The notes below the pieces were generated by a model. It saw only the letters and a program-made list of their open reading frames with translations, did not search any database and was not told the origin of the DNA. The translations under genes were made by a program, and so were the position numbers. A stretch of DNA of 64,000 nt from Talinum fruticosum (lineage: Eukaryota; Streptophyta; Magnoliopsida; Caryophyllales; Talinaceae). Where the stretch lies: contig JAITYX010000004.1 in assembly GCA_021018815.1 (NCBI GenBank), positions 2,481,501 through 2,545,500 of the forward strand, written 5' to 3'. Below are positions 48,828-62,099 of the stretch, one piece after another (the stretch's first letter is position 1; each line of letters starts with the position of its first letter).

Positions 48828-49085
48828 AGGGGAGGAAGAAAGAAGAAGAGCAGAAGAAGGAAGAGGAAAAAGGAAACAAAAGAAGAAAGAAAGAGGAAAA
48901 CCTAGAAGAAGCAAGAGGAAAGAAGAAGAAGAGGAAAAAGGGAAAAGGAAAAAGAAGAAGTAGAAGAAAGGAGAGGCACACTGGGAGTCGCCGAGCAGGT
49001 CGAAGCCGGAAAATGCGTTGGGAGTCGCCGTAAGGATGGAGCCGAGGAGAAGGATCTCGCACGAAAGCTAGGGTTTCTGTTTTGT
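48828..49085 (-). other. 5'UTR-like block (AAACCCTAG plus CT-rich leader), candidate first exon of RH21
   Basis: On the minus strand, CAGAAACCCTAGC (telo-box-like AAACCCTAG, 49068-49076) is followed by a short GC-balanced stretch with the phrase CGGCGACTCCCA twice and then a 150-bp polypyrimidine tract (48987-48828). This is the usual look of a plant housekeeping 5'UTR. It points toward RH21, whose CDS is preceded by an unexplained 3' splice site, with only the solo LTR and intron-like DNA in between. No coding frame. Linkage to RH21 is inferred. Confidence 0.4.
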
Positions 49086-49090
49086 TCGAT

Positions 49091-50389
49091 TCACATGATG
49101 GTGTCGGGGTTTCTAGCAAAACTCAGCAATGGGTCGAGCTAAGTATTAGCCCCTTTTTTAAAAAAATCAATTTAGTAGAATTGTTCTTGGTTGTCCCACA
49201 AGTTTTCTCTTTGTTCCATAAACTTTCATTAAGTTTTACAAGCTTTCACGGACTTCTACATTATTTAAGTATATACTTGTATAATCTTAGATATCTATAT
49301 AAATAATTCTAGAAGATAAATTTAGACATTAAATTAATGTTCACTGTCTATTGAAAAGTTAAGAGTTTATATAAAGTTTAAGAGACTCATTTACAAGGCA
49401 TTCAAAAATTATTTACAAAAGCTTTCAAAACAAAGTAATACACAAACATTCTCTCAAACTCTCTTTAAATGTACACGGATGTTAAATTTGAGTGAATTAT
49501 TACCCATAACACTAGGCCTAAGCGTACTCTCGGTGGACCTTTTGGAGGAGTTGTACTTAACACCCGGATAAGCACATGGTTTTGCGCCTTGGGTACTTTT
49601 TTTAAACTAAGGCTTCGAGTTTGATAATCAATGTGATAAGTATAGCAAAACCCACTAGTTGGAAATTGCACCAACAGTAGATTTAGAAGGTACAATCATA
49701 TAAATAAAATCTCCGTATTTAGATGGCAGTAAACTTTTTTTAAATCTAGTGTCTTAATACAATTCGGATATAAAGTTGCTATATCGGGACAAAACCCCCT
49801 CAAAACAAAGGAAAACTAAACATAGCAGCTTATGCAATTTTATAATCACTCAAACAATATCAACGGCAAGTAATTTGGTTGGGCACTTGACTATCGCTAC
49901 CCGACCCATTCTCATCCTCACCCACATCCACGACAATTACGAAATAACATTAATAAGGGGTCATGAATTTGTTGTTTTGTTTTATCTCTTTCCTCGTCTC
50001 CCTCTCCTTCTAAAAATTTTGACCAAATAAATTAATTATTTAAAAAATATTTATATTAAATTTAGACCAAACATCTCAATTTTTCTCCAAAATAATTTTT
50101 AAAAAACAAAAATAATTTTTAAAAACTAAGCAAACATACTCTAAGTAGCACACAAAAACAAAAGGGATTTGAAGTTATTTAAATTGAAAAGGTAGACAAA
50201 TATGTCATTATGGTTGATTAAAATAAAAAGAATGATCATTTCACTACGTAGCAAATAGTCTACTTTATTATTTTATAATTTTTTTATTAATTATACTATT
50301 TAATAAGATTATGGAATTAACTCACACATTTGCACCACCAGTGGCATAGTACTATTACTAATATCATTAAAAAGTGGGTGTCAAATGAC
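49091..50389. other. Intergenic stretch, no gene recognised
   Basis: Lies between the candidate RH21 start and a MITE near the PDS5 3' end. No ORF or TE termini that I can support. Confidence 0.45.
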
Positions 50390-50391
50390 TA

Positions 50392-51208
50392 CTTCCTCTG
50401 TTTTAAGAAAATTATTGTTTTAAGTAACTTTTTGTTTCATAATAGGTATTAATGGAAATGGGGCGGATTTAGATCGGATAGAGTCGTACCTACACCAATA
50501 CTATTTTCAAAAATTGTACCTATCCTCGCACCCACACCCATCGAATTTTGAAAACTTATACCCTACACACACCCATTGAATTTTTTGGATTTACGTGTTG
50601 TATTCGAGTTTGAATACGAGAGAGAAAAATACTCACATCAATATATAAGAATCACACCTAATGTTTTGTGCCATGAGGATGAAATTATTTTTACTTATAA
50701 GAAAATTGTAACTCAATTATGAAGTGTGTAAGTCTTCTTTATACATTATCATATGATAATTGACGTGTTTATCGATTATGTGAAGAAAATTATCATATTC
50801 TAATAAATCGGGTACAAGTTAGGTCGGGTGCGGGTGCGGGACGGGTGAACCTCGTACTCCGCCCATACCCCAACCCAAACCCATTGTTTCTCTATCCATC
50901 CCATACTCGATTTTTTTTCACTTTTTCATACCCAAACCTCGTTATAAACAGGGCTGGTTCGAGTCGGATTTTCGGGTAAAATTTTCATGTGTAATAATAA
51001 TTTTGATTTTACAATTTCAATGACATATTACTCGACTAATTAACTGATTTTGTCCTTATTAATTGTTCTTATTTTTCATTAATTTTCCTCATTTCCAATG
51101 AAATTCTAGGGTAATTTGGTCACTAATTTAAAATTTTTCATGCAACTAATGTTTCCTTAGTATTACTCGTATAATACCAAAACGAAAATTATTTTGAAAC
51201 AAATGAAG
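50392..51208. mobile_element. Stowaway-like MITE split by a later insertion
   Basis: Left terminus CTTCCTCTGTTTTAAGAAAA after TA (50390-50391); right terminus, read inward, CTTCATTTGTTTCAAAATAA with TA at 51209-51210. The two parts (50392-50444 and 50997-51208) are collinear with the reverse complement of the 15172-15441 copy. About 550 bp of unrelated DNA separates them at the GTTTCATAATA position. Confidence 0.7.
50445..50996. mobile_element. DNA element nested in the Stowaway-like MITE
   Basis: Starts close to AATGGAAATGGGGCGGATTT and has GGGTGCGGGTGCGGG and CCAACCCAAACCCATTG phrases, typical of a widespread plant MITE family with GGCAATGGGGCGGG ends. The host motif ATAATA is present on both sides and may be the target-site duplication. 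Exact ends are uncertain by several bases. Confidence 0.5.
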
Positions 51209-51984
51209 TATTTTGATTCAAGACACTACACTAGTCTAGTTAGTGTAACTCATCTATCGTACCCAATTCAAAGCCGGTCAGATTCACCATGAACTACCCT
51301 AAATGCACCATCAAGCAACCATATTCAACTGCCCGAGAGATCTCGACCCAGCTAGCTTAGATTCACCACCACCAAAGAAAGAAGGATGAACCGACCAACA
51401 ATTTCCCAAACCAATATTAGATGATTTTGTAAATTTCATCTTATGATTTCATACCATACTTGAAACGTTCACCAACTTGTCTAAATAAAACTATAAAAGC
51501 TTTTCTAAATTTGGTGAATCCATAGTTACATACAAAACCTAGGGTTCCAGATCCGATTGAATAATTGAAATGAACATGGTTAATATCCCAAAACATTGAT
51601 CACCTGAAGTTCTGATCCAAATTCCAAATGGTAAAACAAACCATACCAAATTATAAAGCATGCAAAATCATGGAATTAAACACATGACATGCAAATTTCC
51701 GGGTTGGATGAATTGGTAGTTGAAACAGAAGGCTTCAAGCTTACATCTCTATCTACGGAATCAATTTCTAAACAAAAGCTAAAACTAATCAGCCCTCCAC
51801 AACCAAAACCAAATTCTACACAAGAAACCCCAGAGCCTAGGGAGCAACCAAATACAACTATGTGATATAACATATAGTAGCCACAATGTTCCCTAACGGT
51901 AACCAATTGATAGACAAACAATCAGTGTGTGGCTCGCTATCAACTGAGTTGCTCTTGAGAAGCTAAAGAGCAACACAGAAAACT

Positions 51985-54900
51985 TCAAATTTTCCCTCCT
52001 CTTTTCCTCTTTTTACCACTCTTTTGGGACTTTGACGCACTTGGCGACTTCCCTTTGCGGTTTCTGGGGCCTTCGTTGGTTTGGGTGAGTCCTCTGTGTC
52101 TTCAGCTTCCTCGGCCTTTGATGACGAAGGGGTTTTGGCTTTGCCGGTGCCTTTAGTGTCGGTTTTGCTGTTAGTCTTGGGGGATTTACCCTTGGACTTT
52201 GAGGCAGCCTTAGGTGTGTCTTGCTTTGATTTGTTGGCACCTTTGGATGCGTCTAAATTGTCGTCTTTGGATTTCCCAACGGGTTTTGGTGAATCATCGG
52301 ATGACTTGTTTCCAGCTTTTGAAACTTTCGATTTTCCGCCTTTATCTTGATCCAATTTGGCAACGCTCTTTGAAGATTCCTCCTTGGACTTGCCATCTAC
52401 TTTGCGACCAGACTTTGGTGTTGCTTTTGATTTACTAGTTGATGCTCCTCTGGTATACATGACAAGCATGTTAGGACTGGTAATTTGAAGGGAGAAAGAG
52501 GGGGGAGATAAACGTAGGAACAGCACTGGAAATGACACTAACTTCTTAGCTGTGGTTTCTGCCTTCCCCCTTACTCTGTGGCTCCTCATTTGTCTTTGCT
52601 TTCTTCCCCTTTGGCCTAGAAATGGATCAAAGACCAATATATTTGAAATACATGGCACGAAAATCCAAACATAATTGACAGCAGAGGCAGACATGACTAC
52701 CAATAGAAACAATCAAATTCCCATCTTTGGTTTTTTTAAGGAAATTCCCACTTACGTATACACAAAGAAACTTCATGGTTTTGAAAAATCATCAGAAAAA
52801 TGGCCAATTTCGAAACCTGCATCTAAGGTCCACCAGGGTTCAAAAGTATAAACTCCTAAATGAAATTCAATGCCAAGGCAAAGCAAGACATACGTTTCAG
52901 AGGCTTCATCAGGACTTTCACCATCACTTCTAGGTTCCTGTGACCAAGATAGATCAGTACACATCAACTGTCAAATATAGGATAGAACACAGCAAAGACG
53001 CTATGAGGAACCAAACCTCATCAGGCACAGAGTCATTTTTTATCAACTTCCACTTTTCCTTTGTGAGTGTTAATACTTCTACATCACCATCATCATAAAC
53101 GATCTACATGCAAACAAAAAGTGAGGCATATGAGAACATAAATTTATCAACCTACTCTCGCCCATGCAGCCACAACTGCAACGCAAAAAGATGGTTATCC
53201 ATTGGAATTCTGGTTACCTTGTGCTTCATTTTGACAGAATCAAAGGACTGAACGATCCCTTTATAAAATCTGCAAAATAGTTACCATAGTTACATGAATT
53301 CAAAAATCCTCTCATCTATATATTAACAGTGCAGCATACGGTGGCTCCATGACATATCGCATTATTTTAAGGACATTAAGTGAATTTGATACTTCATTGC
53401 CAAGAGCAGCTCAATGATTACTGGCAGTATTTAGCAGCTAGGACTATATCAGCACAAAATAGCCCATATGCAGATCTAAAAACACCTACAGTAGCTTCAT
53501 AGATAAACATTGGCCAACAAGAAGGCCTGAGAAGGAAAGGGAATTGTGTGCAGCTCTTAAGCTTTCAAGGCAAGGTTACAAAACTAAAATGCAGTAAATG
53601 TGATGGTCTATGGTCACAGTCATAAGAAAGGCACTAGCACAAAATCTGGAGTCAAAACCAACAGCAGCATTCACCCAGTTTGGGCTTCTTTAAATGTCAA
53701 GAAACACTTGAGGATGTATGGTGTTTCAAATGACAATGTTAATATCTGAAGCGTATAAGTTAATATCCCTGCTTTGGTACCCATAGATCCTCATCTTTGT
53801 TTTCTTATTCCTCTCCTTCATATTCAATAGCCTTTTTCTGTAGCTCTCAATCTCTGTCACCATCTTCATCTGACATTCACCTTCTTTGATCTTCTCTAGC
53901 TCCAGAATATCAGCACTCAAATTTTCATTCTTACAATCATCTTAACCACAATAGAGATCACGCTATCACAAAGGTTACCATCAATCCAATCAAGAAATTC
54001 CCATTCCCCTCTTTGATCTTCTCTAGCTCCAGAATCTCAGCACTCAAAATTTTTTTCTTACAATCATCTCAACCACAATAGAAATCACCCTATCACAAAG
54101 GTTACCATCAATCCAATCAAGAAATTCCCATTCCCCGCCCCCACCCTCCCCGCTTCCCTCTTGCACCTTGCGTTTCTTTTCATAGAGTTCTTTAGAGTCA
54201 TGCTTGTGACAAAAGCACACCTTCTCACACACTCACAATAACTCTCAGTCAGAAAAACAAGGGCACAGCTTGCATAATATGGAAGTGCGCCTTGAGTTAG
54301 ACTCCCTTCTGAACAAATATAGATAATCAATTTTGATCTTAGTTCTCAAATTTCCGGGTATTTTAGAGCTAAGGTTTTCGGGGACTCAGAAGGGAAGAAC
54401 CAACCCAAGGGGCATGCCTTTAAACTGCTTCTTTTTCCTGTTTTAGCCTTTCATTCCCAACTGTTTTAACTTCAATCTAATTTCACATACTTCTCCACAC
54501 TAAAAGAAGAAAGGAAAATTCATCCCAAACAAACGCGTGTTTCCTGCTGCTGCTTTAGGTGATCTAGTAACCAAGTGGAAATTTTGACAGTCATTTAACA
54601 CTTCGATGACAAGCTAGATAGATTTAAATTACAAAGTTCAGTGGCAAAATCAACAAAAACTGAGGCTTGAGTGGTACACAGAGCACTTAACTCAGTAATA
54701 TGAAAATGAAGAAATGACAGCAATGACAAATCTACAAAGCAAAGAACAGACTAAAAAGTAAAAACACACGGATGCTCATAGTCTGCTTCAACACAATAAA
54801 TCAGGAATCAGTTGGCAAGGAACAGTAAGAAACAGAAGATCTATCTTACTTTTTGTCAACTGGCCACCATACTTCAATTTTTGATCCAACCAATTCCTCA

Positions 54901-57900
54901 CCATAACCCTTAGTTTTGGAAGCCTGAAAATTTATAGCAAAGCTCATATTAAAAAATGGTTTGAAGAAAAATAATTACAGTGTACAAAATCTAATCCAAT
55001 ATCATCAAATATACACTTTTACAAAGCTTTAATACAATTTATGAATCTCACTGCATAAAACTTCCAGAGATATAAGAAAACAGAATCGCCAGCACTATCC
55101 CCAATATGGAGCCCAAAAAAGTCATCAAAACCAACATCAACGAACTCCCAAAAATGTTAAATTCTCCTGCTATTAAGTCTTCACGTGCTCAGGGCAGCTT
55201 CTATACCATCAAAACTCTCATATTTCTTCACTCAAAGCCTAAATACTTCTCTCAGGTCAAGATACGTTAAACTACACAAACGGATGGAACAAATCAGACC
55301 TTAGAGTAGTCTTATTTCTTAAAAAATAAAGTCTACAAAATGATAAACCACACATTTGAATATTGCTCCAGTGCTCAACACTGTTACTTGAATTCATTCA
55401 TTTTCCATAGCATACTCGTCTAGAACATTCAACATGGACCTGGGTATATGATACCTGATCACTGCAAAAATTCTCAAAGTTTCTTAAGAGTAACCAAATT
55501 TGACATTTAGATGCAGACATAATCCCATGTCAATCAGACACTTGTAGACCAAAGTCCAAGTAACACATTCCCCCCCACCCCGGGCGCCCCCAAGGGAGGA
55601 AGCTATAGAAAAGAAAACAAAAGTCAAAAAAGGAAAAGAAACTGCGGACAGGGGGAGGAACGAGAAATATAAATTCCAGAGAAAATGAAGATGTTTTCAT
55701 CTAATAAATTGAATCCCACAGATAAATCAGAATTTTCAAATGATTTGATTTGGTGCATTTTGGAATAACTATTTAATCTTTACATAGATTAAGTTCAAAC
55801 TCCTAACTCATTGGAGGTATAGTTACCACCATAATATTTACAAATGAGTTTCTTTTCACATTTCCAAGCACCTCAACAATTTTCTGAGAAGCAAAAACCT
55901 CAATATAAGAGTGAGTAACTGGTATGAAGACACTTCCAAAGATAATCAACCAACACCTGACAGTGCTGATTCTTCAAGGAAAATCAACATACACAAGACA
56001 CGTTCAAGTATAGTACTGCATAGCAGATTGAAATGCAGCAATTGCCAAAAACAAATGAACCAAAACATCAATATATCATTAAGGCACACATACATTTTCC
56101 TTGTCTGGGGTCCGCTTCCTCTTAGAAATTGTCTTTGATGATTTCTCCACATCACTTCCATCTTTAGTCGATTTCTCAGTGGACTTGGGCAAAGGTTTCT
56201 GAGAAAATCATTAAAATGATGAGCAACATGAACAGGAGGATCACCCTAAGAATAATACGAAAAATAGAAAAGTTTAAAAGAGACAGGAAAATACCTTTCC
56301 CTCATCCTTAGATGGAGTCTTTGCAAGATCCTTAGATGATGTTCCTTTTCCCTGTCCTCTTTTCTTCCTATCTTCGCTTTGTTCACTCACCACCTCAACG
56401 TTCTTTCCAGACTGCTTTGCTGATTTAGCATCCAAATTACTGTTGTTTTCGTCTTCTTTCTTCGATGCACCAACTGGACTGCATATAGGCTCTTCTTTAT
56501 CTGGTTCAGAAGAAGACGTCTTACCATTCCGCTTTTGCGTTTCAGATTCTGCACCATCAGTTCCTTCAGATGCTTTCTTTGGATCTGATTCTTTCCTAGA
56601 GTCTGTGTCACTGGCTGGTGGTGCACTTTCTCGCACCAAGTCATCCTTCTTTCCTTGTCCAACTTTTATCGAACGACTTTCATCAGCAAGGCTTCCACTT
56701 GGAGACATTGAGCGGACATCAGCACTATCATTCTCATTCTCCGAAGTTTTTGGAGAGGAAGCCGGAGCATCAGGTTCTCTTTTATTTTCAGCAGGTCCTG
56801 CATCATCAACCACAGTATCCTTACTATGAGTACCATCAGCATCCTTGGCATCCTTTTCTTGTGCCTCAGACACTTTATCTGTCACTTTTTTATCATCAGA
56901 AACTGTAGATTCAGATGGTTTGGATGAGCTCTTCAAAGCACTTGTTTTCCTGCCTTTCCGCTTGTTAGATTTTTCTGGCTTAGATTGTGACTTGGCATTT
57001 TCCCCATCATCAAGACTGTCAACATTCGCACTGATAGGCTCAACATCAACTTTGACCCCATCATTATTATCATGATCTTGCTTGGTATCATCAATGCCTG
57101 CTGAAGTATCTTCTATCTCCTTCTGGACAGTACCATTGCTGACAACAGACTTTGGAGACCCAGCAGCCATTGCACCAACCTCTTCTGAAGGTGGTGCGTC
57201 GTCTAGAGTTTCAATAGCTACCTGACAGGACAATAAAATTAATGTTTTCGGTATATTCTGCAGCAAAGATGAATGCCCAAGTTCATGACACAATAACATG
57301 AGAAACAACTATACGTACACACCTCAACTGCCTTTTCAGTAGGTGCATTGCCCAAATCACTTTCATCAGCCTGATTAAACAAATATTTCAAGAAAGTCAG
57401 AAAAACTACAGGCATAGCAGTGAATGCATCAACTGTATAATACCCAGGCAAAGCATTGTATAAACGCAATTGAGCTATCTGTACACTTAAGTATGCATGT
57501 ACAAGCAAAACAAAAGAGAATTTTCAAAGAATAATATAAAAATCAAATGAACTTATGAGACATGAGAATTAGAGAACATGCACATGGGCGAGACAAAATC
57601 ATGAACTACACTAGGGTGAAAACTAAATGAAGTAGGCATCTTAGCTTGAAAGAAACTCAATGGCAATTAAAATCGTAGCAAATCAAGATTACGGACATGT
57701 TTACTACCATAAAATTTACATTCATCTTTTGTTTTAGTTTCTTGCCCATTTCCGTTTCTTCTTTCCTGAGATTACATTTGTTTATTTTGACACACTCACT
57801 CTTTCGTCAATGAGCTTGTCAACAAAATACAATAAATCTCAGCCAATAAACTTTGGTTCAGTACAATGAGGCTGAGGCAAAATTGAGTTGCCTTATTGCT

Positions 57901-60900
57901 GGCCTCAGTATGCTTTGGTTCAAGTGTTTTGGGTCAGGCATGAGTACATTTCTCCACATCAGATGCAACCACCATACTTAACATTCCATGTGCAAGAATT
58001 CTGAATCTCCAGCTACAAACAAAAAAAAACCCCAACATTCTGCTTCCGACATCCAACAACCCCCTCCCCAAAAAAAAAAAAAGGGAACTCTCAAGGTTAT
58101 GCACTCAAATAAGATTGGTGGGAAAAGCAACCAGACACAAGTAGACAGTTTTCACCAAAGCAGTGATTAGCTAAGCTCAATCAAATGTGTTCGGACAATT
58201 GATAGAAGCCACAGAAGAAGTTGCAAACACACTTCAGAACTGCTCACGAGCATATGGTATGGAATCTAATCTGCACTTATTAATTCTGAAGGGAAGAACT
58301 CATCAAGTTAAGATACAGTACCAAATTTTTGCTTGCAGTATCCCCATCACTACGCTCAACAGCTTCAGGTGCCATTTGGCAAACATTTGCCAAAACCTTG
58401 CTATAATCACTTAGTGAAGCACCCTGAGATTTTAAAGCAGGTAACAGGTAAGGCTTAAGCTTGCTAGCACATTTTTCAATCACTTTCTCCCCAAGCTGGC
58501 GAGCAATTGGCAGTGCTTCCTGATGTAAGAAGATCATGTCAGAAAACTCTTACAGAAGGGTGATCAGAATTAAAGTTCTGGGCATCAAGAATAATGACTA
58601 ACCTTGTTCTCGATTTTCAGGAAATCTAAGATAGACGAAACTAAATCCACTGAAACATCCTCACTTTCTTCCAAGATGAGAGTCATAATTGTCTCCATGG
58701 ATGAAAAAACATTCTCAGAATGATCATCCCTGAAAGTCAAGAAAATCCTCTATCATATACACAACTGATCAGTCTAAAGATATATAGCAAGAAAGAAAGG
58801 GAAACAGTTGTTTGCACAGTATTCGATGAGGTTTTCCCTTCTGCACTCAAGGATCAAATGAATGAACATGCCATCAGAACATATTCAATGAAGTGACTTT
58901 ACATTGCTGAGAACTCAAAATATCTTTCTTGTTCATGATATCTTCAGCAGCCATAAATTTTCATTGAACCCGAGCATGACAGTGGGTAATGAGATTCCCA
59001 AACAGGCAAGATGAAATGACTAATTATAGGTTGTATGAATGAGCTGAAGAAACAGAATAGTTCCATCTTTGAATGAAAGCGTGTCATCTTATGCTACGCA
59101 TGATGCAAACTCAGCAACACCGTCCAGGCTGTCTTTTGAAAGACAAGGAAGAGGACCAGTCAACAAATAATCTGTGGAAACATATGAACAATGACATGTT
59201 TTTTAGGGAATTTAGGCATTGGTCTCTCCTTGCAAAAGATGGCCATCCAATCACTAGGCTGTAGCCAAAGGAACCTAGAAATTTTAACAGAGATACAAAT
59301 GACATGTTTAGAGACATAAGTGTTGCCTTCCAAAGCATGTCTTTGAGATATCGGTAAGAAAAAGAAAACCATGAAGTCTACTCCAGGGCGAAGTATACAT
59401 CTTTCTTGCACAAAGAAAGATCAGTCTAAACCGAAATCTACAGAATTAGAACACAAGGAAAACCAATAAACTGCATCAGAAATCCAGACATAGAAATTTC
59501 CAGGGTACACTAAATGAAAAGCTTCCAGAAGATTTATAGCATAAAATTAAAATAGAAAACAGTCCAATAGGAAGATACAGATATCAAGAGTATACAATAG
59601 AATCTACATGCAACCATTACAGGACATTAGATCATCATCATCAAGAAACAAGTGGTTTTTCACTTGTATATGGATCCCTACCTTATAGTTCTAAGAAAGT
59701 GTTGAAACATTTCAACAATTAAGGCATCACATTCAAGGTCCAACATCACTACACATGATCTAACTTTTGCCACTGTCTCAAGGATGGTGGTCCTCTTGAT
59801 GTATGACGGGCTGGATTTGTCATCCAGCTTCTCAAATGATGACACAATCAACTGAAACACCTCCTGCACACCATTAGAAGGCAATTCAGCAGATGGCATA
59901 GTACTGACATATAGCTTGCATCCACCAAACGAGGATAGCAAAACGGTTAAAGAACTTAATTGAGGACAAGGAGCAATCTGAAACAATAAACACCTTCATT
60001 TGGTCATCATCATAAGGCGCATCTGGAGCAGTAATCCTCGTTATTTCGCTGATACATGAAGCTACGGCAACTCTCACATCAATGTTTGAATGTTTCAAAA
60101 GGCGACCCGCAATTAGTGCTTTCATCGATGGAGATAGAGCTTTGTTCATTGATTCAGATGGTGACTGCTCTACCCTGGTGAGATATTTTTCAACCCGCTA
60201 CAAAGAGAGAGATCAAAATAAACTAACATGCCTATGTTGGATAAATAATTTAATGCATTAAGAAGCACGTGTATCACAAATCAGAACCAGGTTGATTTAG
60301 AAAACTTGTGTTCAGACAACAGAACAAAGTTGCATTGACCACGAACAAAGACAAGTAAACACTTCCTATTCAGTGTAAATGATAGATATAAAAGAAACCC
60401 AAGCAGCAAAAAGCGTGAAAAAATAAAAGAAAAGGGCATATACCGAAAAAGGAACTGACATTGCAAAGAGTTTGCAACATGTTATTGCCATAACATACAA
60501 CGTTTTTTTAAAGACTCCAGAATAAGTGAGTTCAAACTACAACATGGTTGTCAAAAGCAAATTCAAGACCGATATTTCCAAGCATCATGTACTGATAGTT
60601 GCCAAATTCTCATAGCTCATGAGAATCACAATCTTTAAATAAACATAATAAGCACATGAAAGAGTGCCATTTTTTGGTTCTATATCTGAATCTGAACAAT
60701 CTATAGGAACGTGGCTTTTTTCTTTTTTTGCTTAATAGAACTGTTTTGACAAACACAGATATGGGATAACAAAAAGCATACGTAAGTCGGAACTCAAATA
60801 CACCCTCTGCTAACTTGTTGATAATAAGCAAGCAATGAAGATGCAACATATCAAACATGGATCTTTTCTTTCACCTAAATAACAGTTTTGAATTACATAG

Positions 60901-62099
60901 ATCAGGGACTCACAAAAAGCATAAATACATAGGAACTCAATGCACTGCTTTCTACATGCTCTGCTAATTTGTCGCAGTTAAGATAAGAAGATGCAATATG
61001 AACAACTCCAAGTAACATACGACCATTATCCAACTTTACCCTGCTAAGAGACTCGCCCACAAGACAATACTAACAAACTAACAGAAAAAATCCAAGCACA
61101 TAGCCATCTACCGCATGTTCATTAATATTTTACAAGAAATTCTACCATCTGCTCCCATCATCAATCTGATTTATTTGCATGTCATCACCACATGGGGAAC
61201 ATTCAGTGAGGTTACCTATTTCCAAGTTATAGCTCACCCTCCAGAAACCGAACCCATGCCCACTGTTTTCCGAAGGGAAAGTCTTCCTTTAAGGCATTAA
61301 ACCCCTCTTCCAGGTTGGACCCGTTCCCTCTCCTCCCCTTCCGGAGAGGGTTTAACATAAATTTCCATGTAACTAGGATGTAGACACCAAACAACTTAAG
61401 TTTTTTCTTTTTCTTATGACATACATGTCTGGTTCATATGGGATAGCCAAATTCAGTTTTCATCTTTTCCTTTAGAGTTAATTCCAATTCTTCTTCGCCC
61501 AATTGATGAGGAGAAAGCACCCTATTGAATTAAGTGTTAGAGCATAGCATAAGGCAAAGACAACGAAGAATATTGGAAAGTTGGAGGGAGATAAAGCGTC
61601 TATCACCTGTAAATTAAGCGAATAGAACATAAACTATAAAATTCATAGCTTTTGCACCATGAAACACACCACAATTGATTCACCCAGAGTTCTGAAACGA
61701 CAGAGTAATACCAAACTCACAAACCCTCGTCCCCTCTCCCGGACACAAAAAAAAAAAAAAAAAGAAAAGGACAGAGAGAGAGTTCACAGAGAGAATCAAC
61801 CAAAGGTGGTGCTAAAGCACATGCAACTCAGAAGAGGAAACAAATAAGAATCAACGGTAACACCCAATAACAGTTTCCATCCCAACCACTCGAAATCACA
61901 AATGGAGGAGGATGAGAGAAAAACCATCGTTGAACACCAAAAAGAGCACGATATGCCCCAACATACACATCAATAATTAAGGACATAAATGGCTTACGTC
62001 AAGCAGAGCCAGAAGCTCAGTAACCGAGGACGGAGGAGAGAGAAGCTTGTTCCCAGCTTCCATGAGCTGCTTCTCCAGCTCCTTCTCCAACTGCGCCAT
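51985..62099 (-). CDS. PDS5: Sister chromatid cohesion protein PDS5, plant C/D/E type with Tudor domain; 14 exons, two homopolymer frame breaks
   Basis: PDS5 binds cohesin and regulates its loading and release, acting in cohesion and DNA repair. Exons: 62099-61998, 60197-59994, 59863-59682, 58729-58603, 58519-58322, 57370-57323, 57221-56295, 56198-56094, 54923-54850, 53269-53218, 53103-53017, 52937-52894, 52615-52543, 52449-51985, all GT/AG and phase-compatible. Start MAQLEKELEKQLMEAGNKLL. Exons 1-5 encode HEAT-like helices (LKHSNIDVRVAVASCISEI). Exon 7 is a 309-codon acidic/Ser/Lys disordered region. Exons 9-11 form a Tudor domain (GSKIEVWWPVDKKFYKG, then IVYDDGDVEVL). The end is Lys-rich (KSGKKRKRGGKI). 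Exon 13 needs G5 at 52566-52570 to be G4 or G7; exon 14 needs one more G at 52066-52069. Uncorrected, exon 14 reads on to 51963. Corrected length is 895 residues, close to Arabidopsis PDS5C. Confidence 0.9.
53884..54138 (-). repeat. 127-bp tandem duplication in PDS5 intron 9, with coding-like minus-strand sense
   Basis: Copies 53884-54010 and 54011-54138 are highly similar. On the minus strand both translate to related peptides (EFLDWIDGNLCD, then LSAxILELEKIKEG), with a shift at a poly-A run between them. The lower flank continues as ECQMKMVTEIESYRKRLLNM. This looks like a fragment of a coiled-coil-rich gene that landed in the intron and was partly duplicated. Source unidentified. Confidence 0.5.

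Noticed and set aside
52500..52712. In-frame extension of the last PDS5 exon upstream to 52712 as one long exon
   Set aside because: It would read through a good acceptor at 52616, a GTTAGT donor at 52542 and an acceptor at 52450; the spliced model gives a sensible Lys-rich protein and correct phases.
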